Shown: one piece after another, positions 1 through 7,800 of the stretch | Layout of the letters: every line of letters begins with the position of its first letter | Numbering within the stretch: the stretch's first letter is position 1 | From: an uncultured Porphyromonadaceae bacterium | GTDB lineage: Bacteria; Bacteroidota; Bacteroidia; Bacteroidales; Muribaculaceae | Direction: 5' to 3' | DNA length: 9,372 nt | Assembly: GCA_900552325.1 (NCBI GenBank) | Contig: URZG01000069.1 | Coordinates: 1 to 9,372 of the forward strand | Notes under the pieces: model-generated | Databases searched by the model: none | What the model saw: only the letters and a program-made list of their open reading frames with translations | What the model was told of the DNA's origin: nothing | Position numbers and translations under genes: made by a program

Positions 1-60
1 TCCCTACAGTGTGGCGTCCTCGAGGTGCCTATTTTCCTTTCTGACCCCTGTTTGCAAGCT

Positions 61-86
61 AAAAAGCCCTGCTTGCAGGGCTTTTT
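61..86 (+). terminator. Intrinsic terminator of an upstream, off-window gene
   Basis: A perfect inverted repeat pairs AAAAAGCCCTG (61-71) with CAGGGCTTTTT (76-86) around a CTTG loop. It has an A tract before and a T tract after the G+C core, so it could stop transcription from either side. It insulates the following leader from whatever lies to the left. The gene it serves is not identifiable: one frame ends with a TGA at 42-44 after only about 13 codons, which is too little to name. Confidence 0.85.
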
Positions 87-88
87 AT

Positions 89-149
89 GTTAAAGCAAAG
101 TTAAAGAATGTTAAAAAGGGGGGGGTAATTCAAACATTTTGTATTTTTG
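89..149 (+). promoter_or_regulatory. Leader with three phased GTTAAA words, a G8 tract and a TAnnTTTG promoter box
   Basis: GTTAAA occurs at 89-94, 100-105 and 110-115, that is at 11- and 10-bp steps, so all three lie on one face of the helix. A run of eight G follows at 118-125. TATTTTTG at 142-149 matches the Bacteroidota -7 consensus TAnnTTTG. A clear TTTG -33 element is missing at the expected distance, where the G tract lies instead, so the promoter may need an activator bound at the repeats. Transcription starting a few bases past 149 would begin inside the open frame that starts at 147, so this promoter does not fit the start of the following gene. Confidence 0.5.
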
Positions 150-722
150 TGTGCTATTGGGCTGGTGTTCCTCGACATCCAGATGCCCGGCACGAGCGGC
201 ATAGAGTTCGCACGGCGCATAGCCGCCGGTACTCTGGTGATATTCACCACGGCCTACGCCGAATACGCCCTCGACAGCTACGAGGTGGAGGCCGTGGACT
301 ATCTGATGAAACCGATCGACCCGCAGCGCTTTGCCCGTGCCGTCGACAGGGCCGCGGCCTGCCACCGCATGCTGACCGCCGCCGCGCCCGAACCGGCCGA
401 AGCCCGGACGGCGGCCGACTGCATCATAGTGAAAGCCGACCGCCGCTTTGTGAGGATCCGTCCCGACGGTATCCGTTATGTGGAGGGGCTGAAAGATTAT
501 GTGATAGTGCACATGGAGGAGCGCCGCATTGTCACCCGCATGACAATCAAGGAGCTGCTCGATCTCCTGCCGCCGGGGCAGTTTCTTCGGGTCAGCCGCT
601 CGTTCGTGGTGAACCGCCGCTTCGTCGACGCTTTCGACAACCGCGACGTCATTGTCTGCGGCACCGAGATCGCCATCGGCGCCACCTACCGCGACGCCGT
701 CCTGGCCTCCCTCCTCACCTGA
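147..722 (+). CDS. LytTR-family response regulator, N-terminally truncated (probable broken or chimeric gene)
   Basis: This is the C-terminal half of a receiver domain followed by a complete LytTR DNA-binding domain. Receivers of this family are phosphorylated by a histidine kinase and LytTR binds direct repeats in promoters. Visible receiver motifs are the phospho-acceptor segment LVFLDIQMPG (about residues 6-15), the switch segment IFTTAYAEYAL and the conserved lysine in YLMKPID. LytTR follows from about residue 90 to 190, with FLRVSRSFVVN and the terminal IGATYRD motif. About 45-50 residues normally before the phospho-acceptor Asp are missing, including the acidic DDE pair that binds Mg2+, so the receiver should not work. 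The only start available is a TTG at 147, or internal ATG codons from 183. Base composition changes sharply near 155-165, from A+T-rich leader to G+C-rich coding sequence, where the homology begins. A deletion, a rearrangement junction or an assembly join would all explain this. The family call is firm; the functional state is doubtful. Confidence 0.85.
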   Translation: MCAIGLVFLDIQMPGTSGIEFARRIAAGTLVIFTTAYAEYALDSYEVEAVDYLMKPIDPQRFARAVDRAAACHRMLTAAAPEPAEARTAADCIIVKADRRFVRIRPDGIRYVEGLKDYVIVHMEERRIVTRMTIKELLDLLPPGQFLRVSRSFVVNRRFVDAFDNRDVIVCGTEIAIGATYRDAVLASLLT

Positions 723-748
723 ACCCTGCAGTAATAACGGGAACAGCG

Positions 749-767
749 GCGGATAGTTAAAATCCGC
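749..767 (+). terminator. Weak hairpin after the LytTR gene
   Basis: GCGGAT (749-754) can pair with ATCCGC (762-767) across a 7-base loop that itself contains GTTAAA. It sits 26 bp after the LytTR stop codon. No T tract follows, so it is at best a weak or Rho-assisted terminator, or a structure or binding site upstream of the next gene. Confidence 0.3.
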
Positions 768-773
768 GAGGAA

Positions 774-806
774 TTAGGTGAAAATGAAAATAATCAGTTA
801 AATTTG
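774..806 (+). promoter_or_regulatory. Probable promoter of the TPR/AraC regulator
   Basis: TAAATTTG at 799-806 is a full match to the Bacteroidota -7 box TAnnTTTG. TTAG at 774-777, 21 bp before it, is a three-of-four match to the TTTG -33 element. A start site near 812 would give a leader of about 40 nt before the TTG start codon at 854. A GTTAAA word (797-802) overlaps the -7 box and another lies at 756-761. These are the same word as in the leader of the LytTR gene. Confidence 0.55.
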
Positions 807-853
807 CATGAAAATCCCCCCTGATTCCCATATTCTGTTTTCTAATCGTTTAC

Positions 854-2320
854 TTGCGGAGACTCATAATCATAATACTTTCGGGCATTATCTCTTACTA
901 TGCCGCCGCAGCCGCTCCCGCCGAGCGGGCGGACTCTTTGTATGCCAGTGCGGTGGAGAAAAACCGCAACGGCGAGTTGGCCGGCGCCATGGACTGTCTT
1001 TTCGGGATAATCAGGATTGCGGAAACGCCGGATAGCGGCATCCCCGACGAGTTGATGTCGAGAACGCACCTGATGCTGGGCAATATCTATCTGGCGTATG
1101 GGGACAATATCAAGGCTGTCAGGCATTATGAGGCCGGAATGGCGCTCTCGGCCGACAAAGTGCAGAATGTGAAATTCGCCTACAACCTTTCTTTGGCCTA
1201 CTGCCTTCTGGGGCAAGAGAAGGAGTCGCGTCATTATCACCGGCGGCTGCTTGACCTCGGCGCCAAGGAATTGCCCCTGTGGCAATACGACATAGTGACA
1301 AGTGCGGCATTTATCGAAAAATCGTTCGGCGACCGGGCGCGGAGCGTGGCGCTTTACCGCCGGGCTGTATTCCTTGCCGACAGTCTGGGGCTGTCGCCGC
1401 AGCAATATGCGGTAGCCCCTTTGAGCGAGATTGTGGAGTATTATGACCGGGAGAACGACCTTGATTCCCTCTACTACTGGCTCACCCGTTACGAGAAAGT
1501 AGCCGACGCGGGACTGCCGCACATCATGGCCGATTGCCAGCGCTCGTTCATGCAGTACTATATCAAAACCGGCGAGCGCGAGAAGGCTCTTGACTACAGC
1601 CGCCGTTACCTGCTGGCGATGGACTCGCTGGTGAACTACAACGGTTTTCTGCGTGTGTCGTCAAGGCAGGAACGTGAGCGCGAGACTGCGGCGGCCGCAC
1701 AGATCCGGAACCTGGAATTTACCGTCTCGAAGCAGAAATTCATGCTGTTCGCTATTGTGGCGGTCCTTGTCTGCGTGGCCCTGGCATGGCTGGTGGCCAA
1801 GAAGATGCGGCGCAACATGCGGCAGCTTTTCGCCCGCAACCGGGAGCTGGCGATTCTCGAGGAGGAGATGACCCGCGGCAACAGTGCTTCCGCAGGGAGC
1901 AGCACCGAGGATGCCGAACCGGTCCGGGATGCCGGGGCTTCCGCCGGAGACTCCGCAGCCGGGCAGTGGGATGAACTGATGCGGCAGGTGCGGCGCCAGG
2001 TGAGTGACCCCCGCAATTTCTGCGACCCGGATTTCTCGATCAATGCACTTGCGGCGCTATGCAATTCCAACTCCAGGTACATATCCCAGGCAATCAACGA
2101 AACTACCGGCGATAATTTCCGGGCACTGGTCAACGGCTACCGTATCCGCGAGGCACGTTGGCGCCTTACCTCCGACTCCGGATTCGCTGACCTTACCATC
2201 CAGTCGGTCGGGGAGAGTGTCGGCTTCCGCTCTGCCTCGAATTTCATCAACGCATTCAAGAAAGTCACCGGCATGACCCCCTCCCTTTACCAGCGGATGG
2301 CCAAGGAAAAAGGTGAGTGA
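854..2320 (+). CDS. Membrane-anchored TPR sensor with C-terminal AraC-type DNA-binding domain
   Basis: This one-component regulator spans the inner membrane. A signal peptide (residues 1 to about 21: RR, then a hydrophobic run rich in Ile, then AAAAAP) puts the N-terminal part in the periplasm. Residues about 24-260 are helical TPR-like repeats with the typical small/aromatic pattern, for example LMLGNIYLAYGD and AYNLSLAYCLLG. A charged, coiled-coil-prone helix (about 268-295) leads into one transmembrane segment at about 296-317. A basic juxtamembrane stretch and a Ser/Ala/Glu-rich linker (about 340-370) follow. The AraC-type domain occupies about 372-484: first helix-turn-helix near 394-415, second ending in the family signature with GFRSASNFINAFKKVTG and TPSLYQ. 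Such proteins in Bacteroidales are thought to convert a periplasmic or envelope signal into transcription; the ligand is unknown. TTG at 854 is chosen because it gives a clean signal peptide, an in-frame TGA lies at 809, and no ATG lies between. The adjacent secreted protease and adhesin genes are its obvious candidate targets. Confidence 0.85.
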   Translation: MRRLIIIILSGIISYYAAAAAPAERADSLYASAVEKNRNGELAGAMDCLFGIIRIAETPDSGIPDELMSRTHLMLGNIYLAYGDNIKAVRHYEAGMALSADKVQNVKFAYNLSLAYCLLGQEKESRHYHRRLLDLGAKELPLWQYDIVTSAAFIEKSFGDRARSVALYRRAVFLADSLGLSPQQYAVAPLSEIVEYYDRENDLDSLYYWLTRYEKVADAGLPHIMADCQRSFMQYYIKTGEREKALDYSRRYLLAMDSLVNYNGFLRVSSRQERERETAAAAQIRNLEFTVSKQKFMLFAIVAVLVCVALAWLVAKKMRRNMRQLFARNRELAILEEEMTRGNSASAGSSTEDAEPVRDAGASAGDSAAGQWDELMRQVRRQVSDPRNFCDPDFSINALAALCNSNSRYISQAINETTGDNFRALVNGYRIREARWRLTSDSGFADLTIQSVGESVGFRSASNFINAFKKVTGMTPSLYQRMAKEKGE

Positions 2321-2416
2321 TGATATTCCTGCAAATTCTCCCGGGCACTGCGGATGTTGAGGTCTGGATTTGCTTTCCCATTGCGAAACAGCAATATGGC
2401 TTATGAAATTTTTACT

Positions 2417-2428
2417 GATTCACGAATC
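2417..2428. promoter_or_regulatory. 12-bp palindrome upstream of the protease promoter (possible operator)
   Basis: GATTC-AC-GAATC is a perfect inverted repeat centred about 30 bp before the -33 element of the protease promoter. That position suits an activator site, for instance for the AraC-type regulator encoded just upstream. AraC-family sites are more often direct repeats, so the assignment is only a suggestion. The rest of 2321-2451 shows no gene and no clear terminator for the regulator. Confidence 0.25.
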
Positions 2429-2451
2429 GGTAAGAATTTCCGCGGCCGGCA

Positions 2452-2483
2452 TTTGCATCGTTTGAGGAGTAGACCTATATTTG
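2452..2483 (+). promoter_or_regulatory. Promoter of the C10 protease gene
   Basis: TTTG (2452-2455), a 20-bp spacer and TATATTTG (2476-2483) match both halves of the Bacteroidota sigma-ABfr promoter. This is the best promoter in the window. A start near 2490 gives a leader of about 40 nt before the ATG at 2530. It probably drives the protease and, by read-through, the adhesin gene behind it. Confidence 0.75.
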
Positions 2484-2529
2484 TGACCGTGAGCTGAATC
2501 TCCTACTTTGGTAACCATATTCATCGATT

Positions 2530-4791
2530 ATGAAAATTCCCATAGCTTTACTTTTGTGCTCGCTCCCGGCAGTCGCCTTGACCGCGGTTACCCCCGACGG
2601 AGCTATGCTCCGCCATGCCACTGCGGCATTGGGCACCGCCACGTTGCACCGCGTCTGGGTGAGCGCCGACAGGTATGTGGGCGTATATAACCGCGACAAC
2701 GGCGGTTTCGCCATCACTACCGCCGACGGGCTGGTGGGCTACAGCGACAGCGGCTCGTTCAGCGAGGCTGCCGCTCCGCCGGCGCTCCTTGAAATTCTGG
2801 ATAATGTGCGGCCGGTGGCCGGTCAGCGAACCTCCCGCGCGGCTTTTACCCCGGTGGCGCCGTTGCTGGGATCCATCGCCTGGGACCAGACCGACCCCTA
2901 CAATCTGCTGTGCCCGGTGTACTACGGCTCGCAGAGGTCGGCCACCGGGTGTGCCGCCACGGCTATGGCGCAGATCATGCGTTACTATTGCTGGCCTCCG
3001 AAAGGGGAGGGCTCACATTCTTATGAGCCGGAATTCTACCCTTCGATGGGGACTGTGTCGGTGGATTTCAGCCAAAGCGTCTATGACTGGGAGAAAATGA
3101 CGCCGGTCTATACCTCATCTTCCACCGTGGAGGAACGGCAGGCTGTGGCGCGGCTGATGTATGATGCCGGAGTGGCCATTTCCATGAACTACGGTCCGGC
3201 CAGTGGCGCCATGAGTCAGGACTGGCCGGCGGCGCTTGTGGCGCATTTCGGTTATGACAGCGGAGTGGCGCTCCTTTACCGCGCATATTACGACCTTACG
3301 GAATGGGAAAACACCATCAGCGGGGAACTGGTGGCAGGGCGCCCGGTGTATGTTACCGGTTTTACCGATGCCGGGGGGCACGCCTTTGTGTTCGACGGCA
3401 TCGATGCCTCGGGAATGGTGCATGTCAACTGGGGGTGGAGCGGCATGAGCAACGGATATTTCGACCTGTTATGGCTCTCACCCTCTACCCAGGGTACCGG
3501 AGGGAGCACCGGCGGTTTCAATAGCCGTCAGATGATTGTGACGCGCATACAGCCGGCCGTCGAGGGCACAGAACCCGCCGTATCGTTAATATCGGAGGAG
3601 GGGCTGACAGCGACTCCGCGACGCGGCGCGCTTGACGGCACATTTACCGTGCGCCTCAACGGAAAAATAGAGAATGTGGGGTGGCGCGAGTCTACGGTTG
3701 ACTTCGGGCTGCTGCTTGCCGATGCCTCAGGTGCCCCGGTGCGTGAGATCGCCGGGACCTCCGGAGTGACGGTGACCACCTCCGCCGCGCACCGTAACCT
3801 GCTGTTCGGCGACGTGGAGTTCGGCGATCTCCCCGACGGCGAATACCGCCTTTATCCGGTGGCCCGCGCATCCGGTGGCCAACGGTGGGAGCGCATCCGC
3901 GACAAGGACCTCACCTTCCCGAATTATCTCAATGCTACGGTGGCCGGAGGCGAAATCACTTTCGCAGCCCCGGAAATGGCCAGTCTGCACGCATCTGTTC
4001 CCGAACTCGACGGCGCTCTCTACGCCGGAATGAAGGGACGCGCTACCGTCACGGTGACCAATTCCGGCGAGACGGAATACATGGGCGCGCTGGCCCTGGC
4101 GATATTCGATCCGGCTACCGGACGACGTCTCGCCACGGGCGAATCCTTCACCGGCGACATAATGCCCGGGGAAAGCCGCGAAATGGAGCTGTTCGCGAAT
4201 TTTGACCTTGCCCCCGGAGAGTACCTTCTCGGAGTGGTCGAAAAGACCAATATCGCTGTTTCCGACAAAACGGAAGTGACGCTGCTCCCCGCCGCCGATC
4301 CGCAGGTGACGGCAGTGACGGCTCCGGACTTCGGCGACAATGATGCCGTGGACCCGATGGATGTGCATGCCGTGGCCGAAGTGGCGAGCTCCGAGGGGAG
4401 CGTGTTCTCGGGGCAGTTGTTCCTCTATATTTATGAGGCCGGTACATCCGAGACCCGCGGGTGCCTGGGCCCGGTATTCGTGCAGACTGCGGGCGCTGAT
4501 GACGTGAAGACGGTGCGGTTTGCCGGCACTCTGGAGAATGTGCGTCCTGCCGAGGAGTTTGACGCCTGTCTTGTGGACGGCGAGACGTTCACTTACGTCA
4601 CTCCGCGTGATGTGGCTGCCACACGCATACGGATCGCCGGGGAGGCCGGTATCGGTGAAATTCACGACGATGCCGCCACGGGAACTGCCCGTTACCTCTC
4701 CATCCAGGGCGTGCCTCTCAAGGACGCGCCGCAATACGGCCCGTATATTGAAATACGCGGCGGGAAGGCTTTTAAAGTATTCCGGCCTTGA
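2530..4791 (+). CDS. Secreted C10 family cysteine protease (streptopain/SpeB-like) with Ig-like C-terminal extension
   Basis: A papain-fold thiol protease of MEROPS family C10 (SpeB, interpain, periodontain), made as an exported zymogen. A signal peptide covers residues 1 to about 16-19 (cleavage near AVA/LTA). LLLC is not a valid lipobox, so it is not a lipoprotein. Residues about 20-105 resemble the C10 propeptide/inhibitor domain (VGVYNRDNGGFAITTAD, then GYSDSGSF). The catalytic domain covers about 112-340 and all key residues are visible: Gln120 in WDQTDPYN (oxyanion hole), nucleophile Cys141 in ATGCAATA, His284 in GGHAFVFDG and Asn300 with Trp301/Trp303 in NWGWSG. Residues about 345-700 form what look like three beta-sandwich, Ig-like units. 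The second, with TVTVTNSGE, resembles CARDB-type domains. The last 34 residues (YLSIQGVPL ... YIEIRGGKAFKVFRP) resemble the short C-terminal tails of many Bacteroidales secreted proteins and may be a divergent T9SS signal. SpeB-type enzymes are about 400 residues, so 753 reflects the extension. Start: ATG with the signal peptide right behind it and a well-placed promoter. Confidence 0.92.
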   Translation: MKIPIALLLCSLPAVALTAVTPDGAMLRHATAALGTATLHRVWVSADRYVGVYNRDNGGFAITTADGLVGYSDSGSFSEAAAPPALLEILDNVRPVAGQRTSRAAFTPVAPLLGSIAWDQTDPYNLLCPVYYGSQRSATGCAATAMAQIMRYYCWPPKGEGSHSYEPEFYPSMGTVSVDFSQSVYDWEKMTPVYTSSSTVEERQAVARLMYDAGVAISMNYGPASGAMSQDWPAALVAHFGYDSGVALLYRAYYDLTEWENTISGELVAGRPVYVTGFTDAGGHAFVFDGIDASGMVHVNWGWSGMSNGYFDLLWLSPSTQGTGGSTGGFNSRQMIVTRIQPAVEGTEPAVSLISEEGLTATPRRGALDGTFTVRLNGKIENVGWRESTVDFGLLLADASGAPVREIAGTSGVTVTTSAAHRNLLFGDVEFGDLPDGEYRLYPVARASGGQRWERIRDKDLTFPNYLNATVAGGEITFAAPEMASLHASVPELDGALYAGMKGRATVTVTNSGETEYMGALALAIFDPATGRRLATGESFTGDIMPGESREMELFANFDLAPGEYLLGVVEKTNIAVSDKTEVTLLPAADPQVTAVTAPDFGDNDAVDPMDVHAVAEVASSEGSVFSGQLFLYIYEAGTSETRGCLGPVFVQTAGADDVKTVRFAGTLENVRPAEEFDACLVDGETFTYVTPRDVAATRIRIAGEAGIGEIHDDAATGTARYLSIQGVPLKDAPQYGPYIEIRGGKAFKVFRP

Positions 4792-4806
4792 GCCGCCGGG
4801 ATCTGA

Positions 4807-4817
4807 CGAACAGTTCG
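4807..4817. repeat. 11-bp palindrome in the protease-adhesin gap
   Basis: CGAAC-A-GTTCG is a perfect inverted repeat with a single central base, so it cannot fold as a terminator hairpin. It lies in the 61-bp gap between the protease stop and the adhesin start. TAGATTTC at 4824-4831 is a near match to the -7 box (last base C, not G), so a weak internal promoter is possible. I see no terminator here and prefer co-transcription of the two genes. Confidence 0.25.
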
Positions 4818-4852
4818 ATACAATAGATTTCTAACTTGCAACGAACCCATAT

Positions 4853-7800
4853 ATGAAAAAACAATTCACAATCGCAATGGTGGCCGCGATGGCGGTTGCG
4901 GCTTCCGCCGCCATACCCACGCCTGACGCTGAGGCCAAGCACTCCCCACGGGTGCTCAAGGAGATATTCGCGGGGAACGCGAATCGTCCGAAAGCAGCCG
5001 CACCACGCCTGAAGGCGCCTATGAAGGCACCGGCGTCAACCTACACAGGCCGCTCCTTCTCGGGCGCGCTGATTTCGGCCGAGTCCTGGATGGACTTATG
5101 GATTACAGAGGTGCCTTACGGCATATATGATTTCACGGTGAACGCCGACGGTGTCAGCCGCCAGGCCAGATACACGGCCATGTCGAATGACTGGATGAGC
5201 GGCGCCGTGAAACGCGGGCGTTTCTACGGCATACGCAACGTAAATATGATGGGTGCTCTTACCGGCGTGGTCAGCTCTGAGATTGATCTTGCTACAAACG
5301 AGGCGGTGCGTGATGAATTCGCCGATAATCCCTCTTTCGGCCTTCTTCCCTCGACCATGGCCTACGACTATGCCTCGGGTGATATATACGGCATTTTCTA
5401 TAACGATGACCTCACCGCCTACAACTGGGCCAGATACAACACACTTACCCTCGAACCTGAAATAATATGCCAGTTCAACGGGCGTTTCAATCCCGTGGCT
5501 ATGGCTTCGGCCCCAGATGGCCTGATATATGTGGTGAACACCGAAGGCGACCTCTACACGGTGAACCGCTCGAACTCGCGTGTCAGCCTGGTGGGAAATA
5601 CCGGTGTGAACGTGGCGTCCTATACTCAGGCAATGACCTGGGATTCGGCCACAAACACATTCCTGTGGATGGCGGTGACCCCGACCGGTTCGGCTCTTTA
5701 TTCGCTTGACCCGGCGGTGCCGGCGGCCACACTTGTGAAACGTTTCTCGGATGGCGAGCAGGTGGCTTCCATATTCTTCTCCTCCGATGAGAAAATGGAT
5801 GGAGCACCGCAGGCTCCGGCTTCGTTGAAATGGAATTTCTCCTCTCCGGGGGCGTATGACGGCACCGTGACCCTCACCGCCCCCGATGCCGGTGAACTTA
5901 CGGTCTATTTTGACGGCGAGCCGGTGAAGGATGCCGTGGAAGTCACTGCGGGGACTTCTGTGACCATCCCCTTCAGCAACCTCTCCAATGCCACGCACCA
6001 TGTGTCGGCGATGGTGAAGAATGCCGCGGGGTGGAGCCCGGTGGCCGAAAGTTTCCAGTATGCGGGTTACGACGTGCCGCTGCCCGTTACGGACCTGACT
6101 TTCTCCGAGAACGAAGGTGTGGCTACCCTTACCTGGCAGGCTCCTGCGGGTGGCGTGGAAGAGGGATATATCGACCCCTCGGCGCTTTATTACAAGATTT
6201 ACCGGTTGCCTGAAAATGTGGAAGTGGCTTCGCACCACACCTCCACCACTTTCACCGAGACCCTCCCCACCGGTGTAAAGCGCTACGCCTACCGTGTGGT
6301 GCCCTTCAATGGCGACAACAAACAGGGGGAGGCCACGGTGTCGAACGCCCTGATCTACGGCAACAGCTATGAACTCCCCTACAAGGATGATTTCTCAATG
6401 GAGGGCGCTATTGACGTATATACCCTTATCGACGGAGACGGCGACGGTCAGAACTGGAATATCAACGCATACTCCACTCCGGTGTACCTTACGTCGAGCG
6501 TGACATATTCGGAGAATGTGGATGTGACCGACAACTGGATTCTTTCGCCGAAGATGAAGCTCGAGGCCGGTAAACTTTACCGCGTGACCCTCCACATGCG
6601 CAATACCTGGGCCGGGAATCCCGACTTCATGGCCGTGGGCTACACTGACGGCGATACCCGCGAGAGCATCAATGTGGTGGGGAACATCGAGGTCAACACC
6701 CCGTCGATGACTCTCCTTGACCATAACACCGACTTCTCCGTAGAGGCGTCAGGCGACTACAAGATAGCGCTCGGCTTCATCACTCCGCGCGGCCAGGGTG
6801 GCGGAGTATTCATAGATAATTTTGAGGTAACGGAGGTTGGATCGCTCACCGCTCCGGCGGCCGTGACAGGACTTACCCTTACGCCGGATGCCGACCGCGC
6901 CCCGAAAGCCACGCTGAATTTCACCGCTCCCTCCAACGCCATTGACGGCAGCTCACTTTCCGGACAGCAGCTTACCGCGGTAATCTACCGCGACGGCGCG
7001 GCTGTGGGTGAAAAGACCGGTATCGTTCCCGGGGCCGCAGTGGAGTGGGTTGACGATACCGACCCGGCTCCGGGCACTCACACCTACACAGTGAGGATGA
7101 AAAACACGTCAGGCGAAGGTATGGATGCTTCGGCCTCGGCGTTTATCGGCGTGTATACCATCCCGTTCAGCGATTCGCTTGATTCGCGCGAGGCGGTTAC
7201 ATATTATACTTACAAGACACTCGGCTTCACCGACAATGAGCTCAACAGCGAGATGCACTTCCCCAGCTACGGTGATCCCTGTCTGGAGGTAGACCACATG
7301 AACTTCACCGACGAGCACCACGAGATGTGGATTGTGTTCCCGCTGATAAAATTCGACGACGAGACCACCTACCGTGTATCGTACGAGCTGAAAAAGATGT
7401 CGTGGGGCGAAGGTCTGGAAATGGAGATGGTGATGGGCGACTCCCCCGACCCCGAGAGTCTCACGACCAAGGGCTTTGATGTCACCATGCCGGAAGGATA
7501 TGATTTCGCGCAGAGCGAGAATCTGCTGGTGCTCACCGATAATGGCGGATACCGCTACATGGCCTTCCATATCACGGCTCCCACCCAGGGATACCTCTAC
7601 ATGTATCTGCGCAATATCTCGATAGAACGTGCCGGGTCGTCGCTCGCTCCGGATGTGGTGATGGACCTTGTGGCCACCAGCGACCTGACCTCGCGTCTGA
7701 CAATGAAGGCTCCGGCCACCGACTATGCCGGCCGACCCCTTTCCGAACTGGAGAAAGTCGAAGTCTACCGCAACGGTTCGGTGCTCCCGGTCCATACTTT

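Noticed and set aside
1..44. Possible end of an upstream plus-strand gene (frame 3 stops with TGA at 42-44 just before the terminator) or the 3' end of a tRNA
   Set aside because: Only about 13 codons are visible and they match nothing I recognise; no tRNA acceptor, T-arm or CCA pattern is present.
17..175. Seven-base direct repeat TCCTCGA at 17-23 and 169-175, flanking the odd leader
   Set aside because: Too short to separate from chance in G+C-rich DNA; no longer flanking repeat or transposase supports an insertion.
111..512. Minus-strand open frame opposite the LytTR gene
   Set aside because: It mirrors the real gene, and its translation looks like low-complexity antisense sequence; the LytTR frame has clear family motifs.
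3727..4734. Long minus-strand open frame (335 codons) inside the protease gene
   Set aside because: Antisense shadow of high-G+C coding sequence. His/Arg/Gly-rich with no motif, whereas the plus frame is continuous with the protease.
4783..4795. Short hairpin CGGC-CTTGA-GCCG over the protease stop codon as a terminator
   Set aside because: Only a 4-bp stem and no T tract; not a credible intrinsic terminator, so co-transcription with the adhesin gene is kept.
5096..6238. Long minus-strand open frame (380 codons) opposite the adhesin gene
   Set aside because: Same shadow pattern, rich in His, Arg and Gly, with no signal or family motif; the plus frame carries repeated recognisable domains.
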